This document shows, piece by piece, positions 25,971-34,547 of a DNA stretch of 64,000 nucleotides. Below the pieces are notes generated by a model, which was given only the letters and a program-made list of their open reading frames with translations, had not been told where the DNA came from and made no database searches. A program made the position numbers and the translations under genes. This DNA comes from Erysipelotrichaceae bacterium (lineage in GTDB: Bacteria > Bacillota_I > Bacilli_A > Erysipelotrichales > Erysipelotrichaceae). The DNA lies in assembly GCA_017431825.1 (NCBI GenBank), contig JAFRKI010000016.1, positions 62,001-126,000 on the forward strand. Reading direction: 5' to 3'. How positions within the stretch are numbered: the first letter of the stretch is position 1; every line of letters starts with the position of its first letter.

Positions 25971-26171
25971 TTTCGTTCTCCTTAAACCTTCGGTTGTATC
26001 TCGCTTTACAACTCCATCTTATAGGAAGCCCCTTATAAGGATTAGTCTAAAAACGGCTTATAAAAAGGTAATTTTAAAAAAAGCAGTTTTCCGGGTTTTC
26101 AGACAGTTTTCGGCGTTTATTGGTGGCTAAATGCCGTCCATTAATCATAGAATATATATGAGGAAACTATT

Positions 26172-26558
26172 ATGATGCATAAAGTCACTATCAATAATGA
26201 CAACCGGCTCTACGGTCTTGACAAAGATCTTTTTGAGGAAGGCGAAAGAGTGGAGTTCAGAGTGATGTTTGCGACCGACACCGATTACCGTGTCACGTCC
26301 GAGCAGGTAAAGGTAACGCTTGACAGAGTGGAAAAAGGCTATGAAGGAGTCTACTGTTTCATCATGCCGGATGAGGATGTGCAGGTATCCGTATCATCAC
26401 GCAACTCGATGATGAAGCTGGGTCATGAACATCTGCCCGGAAAGGATAAGGAACATCCCGCAGACAGAAAGCCGGGTACGGTCATCTGTCCGGAATGCGG
26501 TGCTGAAGTTGAAGAAGGAATGAAGTTCTGTCATAACTGCGGTTATAAACTGTATTAG
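26172..26558 (+). CDS. Small protein with beta domain and C-terminal zinc ribbon
   Basis: A 128-aa protein. Residues 1-80 form a beta-sandwich-like domain ending MPDEDVQVSVSSRNSM, a pattern seen in other small Bacillota proteins of unknown role. Residues 100-128 are a zinc ribbon (VICPECGAEV and KFCHNCGYKLY). It is followed after nine bases by an acetyltransferase gene. An in-frame second ATG lies at codon two. No function is known to me. Confidence 0.75.
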   Translation: MMHKVTINNDNRLYGLDKDLFEEGERVEFRVMFATDTDYRVTSEQVKVTLDRVEKGYEGVYCFIMPDEDVQVSVSSRNSMMKLGHEHLPGKDKEHPADRKPGTVICPECGAEVEEGMKFCHNCGYKLY

Positions 26559-26567
26559 GAGAGACAT

Positions 26568-27188
26568 ATGACACAATACGAAAGAATGCTGAAGGGTCTG
26601 CTCTATGATCCTGCAGATGAAGAGATAATGAAGGAACAGGTCCCTTATCAGGACAGGCTGTGGGCTTTCAATCAGCTCAAGCCTTCTGACGTGAAGGAAA
26701 AGGAAGAGTATATGAAGGAAGTTTTTGCGGAATGCGGTGAAGGCTGTTATATCGAAATGCCATTTCATGCGAACTGGGGTGGGCATCACATCCATTTCGG
26801 AAACCATATCTATGCCAATTCCAATCTGACGGTAGTCGATGACGGTCATCTCTATGTGGGCGACAGGGTAATGTTCGGACCTAACGTTACGATAGCTACG
26901 GCCGGCCATCCGATCAATGCGGAGCTCAGAAGAAGGAATCTGCAGTTCAATAAGGATGTATATATCGGCGAGAATGCCTGGATCGGCGCGGGAGTAATGA
27001 TCATGCCCGGTGTCCGTATCGGAAACAACGCCGTTATCGGAGCCGGCAGTGTCGTAACTAAAGACATACCTGACAACGTGATCGCCGTAGGCAATCCCTG
27101 CAGGGAATTAAGAGAAGTCGGTGAAAGAGATGATGAATACTTCTATAAGGATGAAAAGATAGACTGGAAGAATCTGAACAGCTTATGA
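26568..27188 (+). CDS. Sugar O-acetyltransferase (Maa/LacA-like)
   Basis: A 206-aa left-handed beta-helix acetyltransferase of the maltose/galactoside type. The N-terminal mac domain starts TQYERMLKGLLYDPADEEI; the catalytic-type histidine is in MFGPNVTIATAGHPI; hexapeptide turns and the typical C-terminal VIGAGSVVTKDIPDNVIAVGNP with CREL follow. It transfers acetyl from acetyl-CoA to a sugar hydroxyl. It overlaps the following gene by four bases. Confidence 0.92.
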   Translation: MTQYERMLKGLLYDPADEEIMKEQVPYQDRLWAFNQLKPSDVKEKEEYMKEVFAECGEGCYIEMPFHANWGGHHIHFGNHIYANSNLTVVDDGHLYVGDRVMFGPNVTIATAGHPINAELRRRNLQFNKDVYIGENAWIGAGVMIMPGVRIGNNAVIGAGSVVTKDIPDNVIAVGNPCRELREVGERDDEYFYKDEKIDWKNLNSL

Positions 27189-28951
27189 AAAACAGTAACC
27201 GTAAAATAATAACCAAGCTTATGCTGAAGCTCTTGCCGATACAGATACTGCTGGCGGGCATCGGAGCCATCAACGGTATCGTATCGAGCCTTTTTGCGTC
27301 CAACTTCATCGGTCAGGATGCCATGAGTGCCGTAGGTCTTTACTCTCCGGTAAACATGTTCATCAGTGCCGTCAGCACCATGCTGGTGGGAGGAGCCACC
27401 ATCATCTGCGGCAGATACATCGGTCAGAACGAACTGGACAAGACCAGAAGGGTATTCTCCCTGGATATTGCGATAAGCTTACTGGTGGCTGTCTTGTTTA
27501 CGGTCATCATGCTGGCTATCGGAGTTTTCGATCTCAGTTTCATCTTCACCAAGGACACTGCTCTGCAGCAGATACTGAACGTTTATCTCATCGGTCAGGC
27601 CATCGGTATCCTGCCGCTGATACTGGGTAATCAGCTTTCAGCCTTCCTTTCTCTTGAAAACAGAACGAGACTGACGATGATCGCTTCCATCGTCTATATC
27701 CTGGCGAATCTGGCGCTGGATTATATCTTTATCCAGAAACTGGCCATGGGAGCTCTGGGGCTGGCTTTGGCATCATCGATCGGCTTATGGATATTCTTCA
27801 TCATCCAGGCCACTTATTTCTTTACAAAGAAGGCCACGTTCCGTTTCGCCTTGGGCGACGTTGCCTGGAACGAGAGCGGTGAAGTCGTGAAGATCGGCAT
27901 ACCGGGAGCTGCCAGTTATGGCTATCAGTCCTTAAGAGGAGTGATCGTTAATTCTCTGATACTTAAATATGTGGGTAGCGTAGGCATCTCGGCCTTTACG
28001 GCAGCCAATTCCCTGATGGGTCTGTTCTGGGCCGTGCCGGGAGGCATGTTGGCAGTATCGAGGATGATGATCTCCATAAGCGTCGGTGAAGAAGACAGAC
28101 AGACGCTGGCAGACGTCATGAGAGTCATGATGTACTGCTTCATACCTCTGATGTCCGTAATATGTTTAGGCATCATCCTTATGGCCCATCCGTTCACCCG
28201 TCTTTATTACCGGGATATGAGCGATGCCGTATACATGCTGACGGTCTGGGGCTTCAGGATCCTGCCGATATGCATGCCTTTAAGCATCATCTACATGCAT
28301 TTCAGCTGCTACGGTCAGGCTTCAAATAAAAACATTCTGGTCCATGTGCTGGCCTTACTGGACGGTGTGGTCTGCGTTGCCGGATTCACGGCTTTACTGA
28401 TATCGTTCCTTGGTATGAACAGCGTCTATATCGCCAATGTCCTCAATGGTGTGGTGACTACGATCGTGATAGTAGGTTATGCCATCATTAAAAACAAGCG
28501 TATCCCTCGGAACATGGAAGAACTGATGGTGATCCCGGAAGACTTCGGTGTCGGTGAAGAGGACCGTATCGATATCTCCGTAAACAGCATTGAAGAGGTA
28601 ATGGATGTTTCCAGGAAGGTCCAGGACTTCTGTCTGGAAAAGGGGATCGATAATAAACGTTCCTATTATGCAGGTCTCTGCATGGAAGAAATGGCCGGAA
28701 ACATCGTCGATCACGGTTTCACCAAGGATAATAAGAAGCATTCGATAGACATCCGCGTTGTCTACAAGGATGATGACGTCATCCTCAGGATCAAGGACGA
28801 CTGCGTTCATTTCGATCCGGCTGAAAGAGCCGGCATCATCGATCCTGACGATATGACCAGAAACATCGGCATCAGGCTGGTGTATAAGCTCGCAAAGGAC
28901 GTCAACTACCAGAATATCCTCGGACTTAACGTTCTGACGATGAGGATCTGA
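27185..28951 (+). CDS. MATE-family transporter fused to an RsbW-like ATPase domain
   Basis: A 588-aa fusion. Residues 1-440 are a twelve-helix MATE-type transporter with the symmetrical halves SSLFASNFIGQDAMSAVGL and GSVGISAFTAANSLMGLF. Residues about 455-588 form a cytoplasmic GHKL ATPase domain like the anti-sigma kinase RsbW: the N box is CMEEMAGNIVDHGF and the G1 box is RIKDDCVHFDP, where the usual DxG glycine is replaced by cysteine. The C-terminal GIRLVYKLAKDVNY fits the G2 region. Drug or signal export coupled to a switch-kinase domain is known as an architecture in gut Bacillota but its role is not. It overlaps the acetyltransferase gene. Confidence 0.88.
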   Translation: MKNSNRKIITKLMLKLLPIQILLAGIGAINGIVSSLFASNFIGQDAMSAVGLYSPVNMFISAVSTMLVGGATIICGRYIGQNELDKTRRVFSLDIAISLLVAVLFTVIMLAIGVFDLSFIFTKDTALQQILNVYLIGQAIGILPLILGNQLSAFLSLENRTRLTMIASIVYILANLALDYIFIQKLAMGALGLALASSIGLWIFFIIQATYFFTKKATFRFALGDVAWNESGEVVKIGIPGAASYGYQSLRGVIVNSLILKYVGSVGISAFTAANSLMGLFWAVPGGMLAVSRMMISISVGEEDRQTLADVMRVMMYCFIPLMSVICLGIILMAHPFTRLYYRDMSDAVYMLTVWGFRILPICMPLSIIYMHFSCYGQASNKNILVHVLALLDGVVCVAGFTALLISFLGMNSVYIANVLNGVVTTIVIVGYAIIKNKRIPRNMEELMVIPEDFGVGEEDRIDISVNSIEEVMDVSRKVQDFCLEKGIDNKRSYYAGLCMEEMAGNIVDHGFTKDNKKHSIDIRVVYKDDDVILRIKDDCVHFDPAERAGIIDPDDMTRNIGIRLVYKLAKDVNYQNILGLNVLTMRI

Positions 28952-28952
28952 C

Positions 28953-29363
28953 ATGAATATCCCTTTACTGCTGTGTGCTTTATTCTACGGTCTCCTGTGC
29001 ATCTTTTCCATCGTTACCGGTCTCATATACATGAACGGCAGGAAGGAACTCAATCCGCTGGAACTGCCGGATAAGTTCGTAGCTAAGCTGAACGATGAAG
29101 AAAAACTCAAAAGCTTCACGGTGAGGATGGGTCTGGTGACCTTTATCGTAGGCATCGTACAGGGCATAACGGCCTATGCGCTATTTAAAAAAGGCAGTCC
29201 TTTATTCTATTGGATAGCCCTGGGCTTCACGCTGTTCTCCGTTGCTTCGGTGCTGTTCAAGCTCAAAGGCAAGATCAATGCCTTTCCTTTACTGAAGCTG
29301 ACTGCCTATCTGGCCATACTGGCGGTACTGCTGTTAAGGAGCAGCAGAGTCCTGTTCTTCTAA
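28953..29363 (+). CDS. Hypothetical membrane protein
   Basis: A 136-aa protein with four hydrophobic helices (near residues 3-26, 58-77, 83-102 and 113-131). The second and third flank a short loop, and a hydrophilic segment with LELPDKFVAKLNDEEKLKS separates the first and second. It begins one base after the preceding stop, so it belongs to the MATE fusion operon. No family recognised. Confidence 0.72.
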   Translation: MNIPLLLCALFYGLLCIFSIVTGLIYMNGRKELNPLELPDKFVAKLNDEEKLKSFTVRMGLVTFIVGIVQGITAYALFKKGSPLFYWIALGFTLFSVASVLFKLKGKINAFPLLKLTAYLAILAVLLLRSSRVLFF

Positions 29364-29388
29364 AGACAAATAACATACCTAAAGCAGG

Positions 29389-29415
29389 CGGCACTTAAAA
29401 AGCGCCGTTTTTATT
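29389..29415 (+). terminator. Intrinsic terminator of the MATE operon
   Basis: Stem arms 29389-29396 and 29400-29407 (one A-C mismatch) with a T run ending just before the TTGACA of the next promoter. Confidence 0.7.
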
Positions 29416-29460
29416 TGACAAGCCTGTATTACTGTGTTAATGTATTAATGTATTAATACA
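29415..29460 (+). promoter_or_regulatory. Promoter and operator of the GntR-ABC operon
   Basis: TTGACA at 29415-29420 is followed by a weak -10 around 29438. The stretch 29436-29460 contains direct copies of TGTATTAA at 29441 and 29449, the last forming the perfect palindrome TGTATTAATACA at 29449-29460. It lies between the promoter and the start of the YtrA-type repressor, the expected place for an autoregulatory operator. Confidence 0.65.
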
Positions 29461-29477
29461 AAAAGAAAGGATCAGAT

Positions 29478-29843
29478 ATGCCAAGAGTATTTTCGGAAAA
29501 CGTTCCTATCTATCTCCAGCTGATCGAAATGCTGAAAGTCTCGATCGTCACCGGGGAATACAAGGCAGACGACAAGCTGCCTCCGGTAAGGGAACTGGCT
29601 CTTCGATACGGAGTCAATCCCAATACGGTCCAGAGAGCTTACAGCGAACTGGAAAGAGAAGGGATCGTTCAAAGCGAGCGGACGTCAGGCCGGTATATAA
29701 ACATTGATGCCCAGAAGATAAACGAACTCAAGAAAGGGATCAGTGAAGAGTATATCCGGGAACTGTTCGAACGTCTGAGACAGATAGGTCTCAGCGGCAA
29801 AGAGATAAAGAACTTAGTCAATAAGTGGGAGGAAAACAAATAA
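29478..29843 (+). CDS. GntR-family regulator, YtrA type
   Basis: A 121-aa repressor with an N-terminal winged helix-turn-helix (YLQLIEMLKVSIVTGEYKA, then LPPVRELALRYGVNPNTVQ, then ELEREGIVQSERTSGRYI) and a short helical C terminus for dimerisation. This short form is typical of YtrA-like regulators that control an ABC transporter encoded in the same operon. Its stop overlaps the start of the ATPase gene (TAATG). Confidence 0.9.
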   Translation: MPRVFSENVPIYLQLIEMLKVSIVTGEYKADDKLPPVRELALRYGVNPNTVQRAYSELEREGIVQSERTSGRYINIDAQKINELKKGISEEYIRELFERLRQIGLSGKEIKNLVNKWEENK

Positions 29844-30538
29844 TGGAAACATTGGTTTGTGAAGGATTATCAAAAAGCTATGGATCTAAACTGGCTTTAA
29901 ACAGGATCGACCTGAGACTTGAAGAAGGAAGGATAGTAGGCCTGCTGGGTCCTAACGGCTCCGGCAAGACTACGCTGATAAAGCTTGCTTCAAGACTGCT
30001 GGTACCGAGTGAAGGAAGGATCACCATCTGCGGTGAAGAACCGTCAGAGATAACGAAGGCACTGATATCATATCTGCCTGACCGTAATTTCCTGCCGGAC
30101 TGGATGAACAGCGAAGAACTGCTGCAGATGTACGGCGACTTTTTCGGTGATTTCGATGAAGTGAAGGCGTTAGAGATGCTGAACAACCTTAATATCGACA
30201 TGAAGATGCCGATCAAGAAGATGTCCAAGGGCACCAGAGACAAGGTACAGCTGATACTGACCATGTCCAGGCATGCCAAACTGTATCTGCTTGATGAGCC
30301 TATCGCCGGTGTCGATCCGGCATCAAGGGATTACATCCTCAACACCATCATCAACAACTATGATGAAGAAGCTACTGTTCTTATCAGTACCCATCTGATA
30401 TCGGATGTCGAAAGCGTACTGGATGAAGCCATCTTCCTTAAGGAAGGTGAGATCTTCCTGCATAAGAACAGCGATGAACTGAGAGAAGAAACAGGCAAGA
30501 GTATCGATGAATACTTCCGGGAGGTTTTCAGATGTTAG
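29843..30538 (+). CDS. ABC transporter ATPase, YtrB-like
   Basis: A 231-aa ATPase: Walker A GPNGSGKTTLIKL, signature-like MSKGTRDKVQLIL (in place of LSGGQ, as in YtrB-type exporters), Walker B LYLLDEPIAGVD and the ISTHLISDVE switch region. The frame is open to 29825, but the ribosome binding site GGGAGG at 29827-29832 selects the ATG at 29843. With the following permease it forms a GntR-controlled exporter, which in related bacteria responds to cell-wall antibiotics. Confidence 0.92.
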   Translation: METLVCEGLSKSYGSKLALNRIDLRLEEGRIVGLLGPNGSGKTTLIKLASRLLVPSEGRITICGEEPSEITKALISYLPDRNFLPDWMNSEELLQMYGDFFGDFDEVKALEMLNNLNIDMKMPIKKMSKGTRDKVQLILTMSRHAKLYLLDEPIAGVDPASRDYILNTIINNYDEEATVLISTHLISDVESVLDEAIFLKEGEIFLHKNSDELREETGKSIDEYFREVFRC

Positions 30539-31272
30539 GTAAATTAGTCAAATATGATTTCAAAGCCATGTCCAAGATCATGTTTCCGATCTTCATGGTC
30601 ATGCTGGGGCTGTCGCTGGTACTGGGCCTGATGCTCAAACTGAGACTGGATAACGGCTGGGTATTCGGATTTATCGCAACAGCTTTTATCGTTGCAATGA
30701 TCGGATCGGGCATTGCTTCGATCATCTGCATTTCCAACAGATTCAATCAGGGTCTTTTGAAGAATGAGGGTTATCTGTCTTTTGCTTTACCGGTAAAGAC
30801 CGGTACACACATCATTGCCAAGCTCTTAAACGGTGTCATCTGGTCGGTATTTGAAGGACTGGCCGTTCTGGCAAGTATCTGCATCGTCGGCATGATCGCC
30901 GCCAATTCAAAAGAACTTCTGGAAGCATACAGGTTTATTCTGAAGATGTTCGGACTTATGGATAAAGACGTTATCATCGGTCTCCTGCATGCCGTATCGC
31001 TGTCCACTCTGGAACTGATCGCCGGTGTCTGTCTAATCTATGCGGCTTATGCGATCGCCCATCTGTTTGAAAAGCACAAGTCACTGGTCATGGCTGGGGT
31101 GATCCTGCTGTTCATCGTCCTGAGAACGATGCTGACGACCAATGTGATCTTCTCAGATGCATTCGGTATCAGGCCTGAGATCTGGCTGTGGTATCTGCAG
31201 TCGCTCATCCCGATCGCCGTCTATACATTCATAACCTGGTTCATACTGGATAAGCGGCTGAATCTGGAATAA
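30532..31272 (+). CDS. ABC transporter permease
   Basis: A 246-aa membrane protein with six hydrophobic helices, the partner of the ATPase with which it overlaps by seven bases. The start KLVKYDFKAMSKIMFPIFMV is typical of short ABC-2-type permeases of the YtrC/D kind. Its last base is shared with the ATG of the transglycosylase gene (TAATG). Confidence 0.85.
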   Translation: MLGKLVKYDFKAMSKIMFPIFMVMLGLSLVLGLMLKLRLDNGWVFGFIATAFIVAMIGSGIASIICISNRFNQGLLKNEGYLSFALPVKTGTHIIAKLLNGVIWSVFEGLAVLASICIVGMIAANSKELLEAYRFILKMFGLMDKDVIIGLLHAVSLSTLELIAGVCLIYAAYAIAHLFEKHKSLVMAGVILLFIVLRTMLTTNVIFSDAFGIRPEIWLWYLQSLIPIAVYTFITWFILDKRLNLE

Positions 31273-31988
31273 TGAGAAAAGCATTAAAGACCATAGTGCT
31301 GCTGCTGATCCTGAGCGTACTGGTGTGTCTGGCAACGGTGCTGGGACAAGGCTGGTTCCGTTTCCAAAGGGAGATCGAAAATATGCCTCTAAGCACGGCA
31401 GTAGCTCAGTATACGGATAAGGATGACTATGTGGTTTTTGAAGATATCGATGATGACTTCGTCAAGGCCGTCATCTCCGTTGAAGACAAGCGTTTCTTCG
31501 ACCGGCAGGGTTATGATTTCGTAGCTCTTATCAGAGCTTTCTACAATAACTTCCGGGCCGGAAGAGTGGTTGAAGGAGGATCGACCATTACCGAACAGAT
31601 AGCCAAGAACCTGTATCTGGGCGGCTATGTCAACGGCATCGAAGAAAAGACGGCGGAGATCTTCATCATGCTGGATCTGGAGAAGGAGTATTCCAAGGAA
31701 GACCTCTTCGCTCTTTATGCCAACATGAACTACTACGGAGACGGATACTGGGGCATAAGGGATGCTGCCAAAGGCTATTATGCTGCCGATGCCGGCGATC
31801 TGACTCTGGCAGAAGCAGCCATCCTGGCAGGCATACCCAATGCGCCATCTATCCTTCAGCTGTCGACCGGATATGATCTGGCCAAGGAAAGACAGGCCTG
31901 GGTACTTCAGACCATGGTGAATAACGGTTACATAAGCGAGGACGACATGGAGACGGCGCTGCTGGAAGATGTCAGGCCCGTAAGCTGA
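31272..31988 (+). CDS. Monofunctional peptidoglycan glycosyltransferase (GT51)
   Basis: A 238-aa membrane-anchored glycosyltransferase that polymerises lipid II into glycan strands. One N-terminal transmembrane helix (residues 8-27), then the GT51 motifs: the catalytic glutamate in VISVEDKRFFDRQGYD, GGSTITEQIAKNLYL, and YANMNYYGDGYWGIRDAAKGY, in which the second catalytic-type glutamate position is taken by aspartate. There is no transpeptidase domain. Its co-transcription with a GntR-controlled ABC exporter suggests a cell-wall stress operon. Confidence 0.9.
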   Translation: MRKALKTIVLLLILSVLVCLATVLGQGWFRFQREIENMPLSTAVAQYTDKDDYVVFEDIDDDFVKAVISVEDKRFFDRQGYDFVALIRAFYNNFRAGRVVEGGSTITEQIAKNLYLGGYVNGIEEKTAEIFIMLDLEKEYSKEDLFALYANMNYYGDGYWGIRDAAKGYYAADAGDLTLAEAAILAGIPNAPSILQLSTGYDLAKERQAWVLQTMVNNGYISEDDMETALLEDVRPVS

Positions 31989-31993
31989 TAAAG

Positions 31994-32019
31994 AAGCTCT
32001 CAGATGACTGAGAGCTTTT
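31994..32019 (+). terminator. Intrinsic terminator of the GntR-ABC-GT51 operon
   Basis: Stem AAGCTCTCAG / CTGAGAGCTT (31994-32003 and 32008-32017) with ATGA loop and a short T run. Confidence 0.85.
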
Positions 32020-32077
32020 GTTCTGGATGAATGATGAATGGTATAATTATCAAAACATCATATAAAGAGGTGACACT

Positions 32078-33265
32078 ATGCACTATGAATTTGATGAAAT
32101 AATCGACCGTAAACATGACCCTTATTCCTTTTCCTTCAAGTGGCAGAAACCTGACTATGTCTGTAAGCAGGTAGGCGTCAGCGAACTTAGGGATGATGTG
32201 ATCTGCCTGGAAACGGCAGACATGGATTTCCGCGTAGCTCCCGAGATCATTGAAGATCTGAAGAAGCTTACGGAGCACGGCATCTTCGGCTATTCTTCCA
32301 TGCCTGATGCCTACAAGGAAGCTGTCGTAAACTGGTACGGGAAAAGACAGGGCTGGGATTTCAAAAAGGACGACATCTACTATTTCCCGGGTACTCATGA
32401 AGCTATAGCTCAGCTGGTAAGGCTTTACACGAAGCAGGGTGAAGGCGTCATCGTTCTGGTACCGTGTTACGGATATCACGGCGACGTTGAAGACAACGGC
32501 CGTAAATACGTCCAGGTAAGGATGATCAATGACGGCAACGAGTACTTTACCATCGATTACGATGCGTTGGAGAAAGCCTGTGCCGATCCGAACAATACCA
32601 TGATCATCATGTGCCATCCGCATAACCCGACCGGCAGAGTGTTCACTCATGAAGAGCTCAATAAGGTCGCGGATATCTGCAGGAGACATGATGTCCTGAT
32701 CGTTTCCGACGAAGTCCATTCCGATATCCTCCGCCAGGGACAGGGATTCGAGCCGATGATGAAGGCCTGCGGCCCTAAAGGGCTGATAGCCTGCACGGCC
32801 GTCAATAAGACCTTCAATCTGGCCGGGCTGGCCATGACCAATGTGATCATCTGTGATGAGGATCTCAAGTTAAAGGAAGTAGGCATGTATTCGATGCCGA
32901 CACCTTTCGGTATCCAGGCTGTCATATCCGCCTATACCAGAGGCGAGCCATGGGTAGATGCCCTGAATGAATATGTCGACAGGAATATCGATGACTGTCT
33001 TGAATATATCCATAAGAATCTCCCTAAGGCCAAGGTGATCAGACCGGAAGGCGGTTACTCCATCAATATCGATTTCTCCGGATACGGATTAAGTGATAAG
33101 GAAGTAGCCGAAAAGATCTACGGCAAGGCCGGCGTCATCCTGAATTCCGGACTCTTCTTCGATGACTGGAGAGGTCTGCAGGTCCACAGAGCCTGCCTGT
33201 CATCACCGCATTCGATGTGTCTGGAGGCCTTTGAAAGAATAGCGAAAGAATTCGAAAATATATGA
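32078..33265 (+). CDS. PatB/MalY-type aminotransferase-fold lyase
   Basis: A 395-aa PLP enzyme of fold type I, MalY/PatB class (cystathionine beta-lyase and related activities). The start YEFDEIIDRKHDPYSFSFKW, the ADMDFRVAPEI stretch, the substrate-side HPHNPTGRVFT, the PLP aspartate-tyrosine region IVSDEVHSDI and the PLP lysine in TAVNKTFNLAGLAMTN are all present. It most likely cleaves cystathionine or cysteine to homocysteine or sulfide and pyruvate. It is monocistronic with a ribosome binding site AAAGAGGTGA. Confidence 0.92.
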   Translation: MHYEFDEIIDRKHDPYSFSFKWQKPDYVCKQVGVSELRDDVICLETADMDFRVAPEIIEDLKKLTEHGIFGYSSMPDAYKEAVVNWYGKRQGWDFKKDDIYYFPGTHEAIAQLVRLYTKQGEGVIVLVPCYGYHGDVEDNGRKYVQVRMINDGNEYFTIDYDALEKACADPNNTMIIMCHPHNPTGRVFTHEELNKVADICRRHDVLIVSDEVHSDILRQGQGFEPMMKACGPKGLIACTAVNKTFNLAGLAMTNVIICDEDLKLKEVGMYSMPTPFGIQAVISAYTRGEPWVDALNEYVDRNIDDCLEYIHKNLPKAKVIRPEGGYSINIDFSGYGLSDKEVAEKIYGKAGVILNSGLFFDDWRGLQVHRACLSSPHSMCLEAFERIAKEFENI

Positions 33266-33275
33266 TCATGAATAG

Positions 33276-33303
33276 AGATGTGCTGTCAGGCACATCTTTC
33301 TTT
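33276..33303 (+). terminator. Intrinsic terminator after the PatB gene
   Basis: Stem AGATGTGC / GCACATCT (33276-33283 and 33290-33297) with a six-base loop and T-rich tail. Confidence 0.8.
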
Positions 33304-33321
33304 TATGTATAATTGAGATAT

Positions 33322-34536
33322 ATGGTCAGATTCGATACCAGAGACAGAAAGCCGAAGATCTATGACATAGCTGTACTCACGGCTGCCGTTTTTGCGTTTT
33401 TAGGGATCCTGGTAATGAGGGGGTCGTATGAACATGTTCACCTCATCAGCTGCATACTGATAGCTTATCTGGCTGCAGTCATCGTACTGCTTATTAGAGC
33501 TTTCATAAGACAACTCAGGTATAATCCTTATTCATACAATACCATTTACTATATCGGCTTTGCGATATTCGTGCTGTTCCTGCTGCTGACGCAGATCATC
33601 CTGGCAGTACGTCTGTCTTCATATACGTCGGAGACGCTTCTTTATAACATCACCGGTACCTTACTGGCTTCAGCCAGGAACTACATGATCATGACTTCGC
33701 CTTTCGTGCTGGTCTTTTCAATAGGTCTGTGCATATCCAACGTGTCGCTGATCAGACATGAAGACTTCCGTTTCGTGAATATACTGGGTATCATCCTGTC
33801 GGTACTGTTGGTAGGCGGGATAGCCTTTATCTGGACTTTTGATTTCTATGCCAGCGGCAGCCTTAAAGAGATCATGATCCATGAACTGTGGACCAGCCTC
33901 TTTGCGGCCGTTTACCTCTATTTTGAATGCATGCTGATAGGAGTAATAATATCCCATGTCATCGTGTGCAGATATGAACCCGACCATGACAAGGACTTCA
34001 TGATAATCCTGGGCTGTGCCATCAGAAAGGACGGCACACCTTCGCCTATCCTTAAAGGAAGGATAGACAGAGCTCTGGACTTCTATCATAAACAGAAGGA
34101 TGATACCGGCAGGGAACTGACCTTCGTTACTTCCGGCGGTCAGGGTCCTGATGAAGTGATATCGGAAAGCAGGTCCATGAAGAATTATCTTATGGATAAA
34201 GGAATAAAAGAGGAACAGATCGTCATGGAGGACAGATCGACTTCCACTTATGAGAATATGAAGTTCTCCAAGGAAAAGATCGAAGCGATCGATCCCGAGG
34301 GAAAGATCGCTTTCTCGACGACCAACTTCCATGTCTTCAGGAGCGGCCTTCTGGCCAGAAGAGTGAAGATGAAGGCTCAGGGCATCGGTGCCGATACGAA
34401 ATGGTATTTCTGGCCTAATGCCGCCGTCAGGGAGTTCGTGGGGCTCTTGACTGCTCATCGCCTGAAACAGGCCGTCATCCTCACTGTGATGATCGCTGTT
34501 TACATCCTGCTGGTATCCCTGCATTACAGTTATTAA
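33322..34536 (+). CDS. Membrane protein with DUF218 (YdcF-like) domain
   Basis: About 404 aa. The N-terminal half has six to seven hydrophobic helices (residues about 12-225); the C-terminal half is a DUF218 domain: MIILGCAIRKDGTPSPIL, VTSGGQGPDEVISES, MEDRSTSTYENMKFS and STTNFHVFRSGLLAR. The last hydrophobic helix ends the protein. DUF218 proteins (SanA/YdcF) are linked to envelope metabolism. Starts at TTG 33313 or ATG 33322 are both possible; neither has a clear ribosome binding site. The PrsW-type gene follows after about ten bases. Confidence 0.85.
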   Translation: MVRFDTRDRKPKIYDIAVLTAAVFAFLGILVMRGSYEHVHLISCILIAYLAAVIVLLIRAFIRQLRYNPYSYNTIYYIGFAIFVLFLLLTQIILAVRLSSYTSETLLYNITGTLLASARNYMIMTSPFVLVFSIGLCISNVSLIRHEDFRFVNILGIILSVLLVGGIAFIWTFDFYASGSLKEIMIHELWTSLFAAVYLYFECMLIGVIISHVIVCRYEPDHDKDFMIILGCAIRKDGTPSPILKGRIDRALDFYHKQKDDTGRELTFVTSGGQGPDEVISESRSMKNYLMDKGIKEEQIVMEDRSTSTYENMKFSKEKIEAIDPEGKIAFSTTNFHVFRSGLLARRVKMKAQGIGADTKWYFWPNAAVREFVGLLTAHRLKQAVILTVMIAVYILLVSLHYSY

Positions 34537-34547
34537 GGAGATCGAAT

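Noticed and set aside
26020-26060. CTTATA/CCTTATAAGG repeats before the zinc-ribbon gene as an operator
   Set aside because: Short and AT-rich; without a matching regulator I could not separate it from ordinary promoter sequence.
33718-34524. Long open frame (268 codons) on the minus strand
   Set aside because: It lies fully antisense to the DUF218 membrane protein, has no ribosome binding site and a His/Asp/Gln-rich composition typical of antisense frames.
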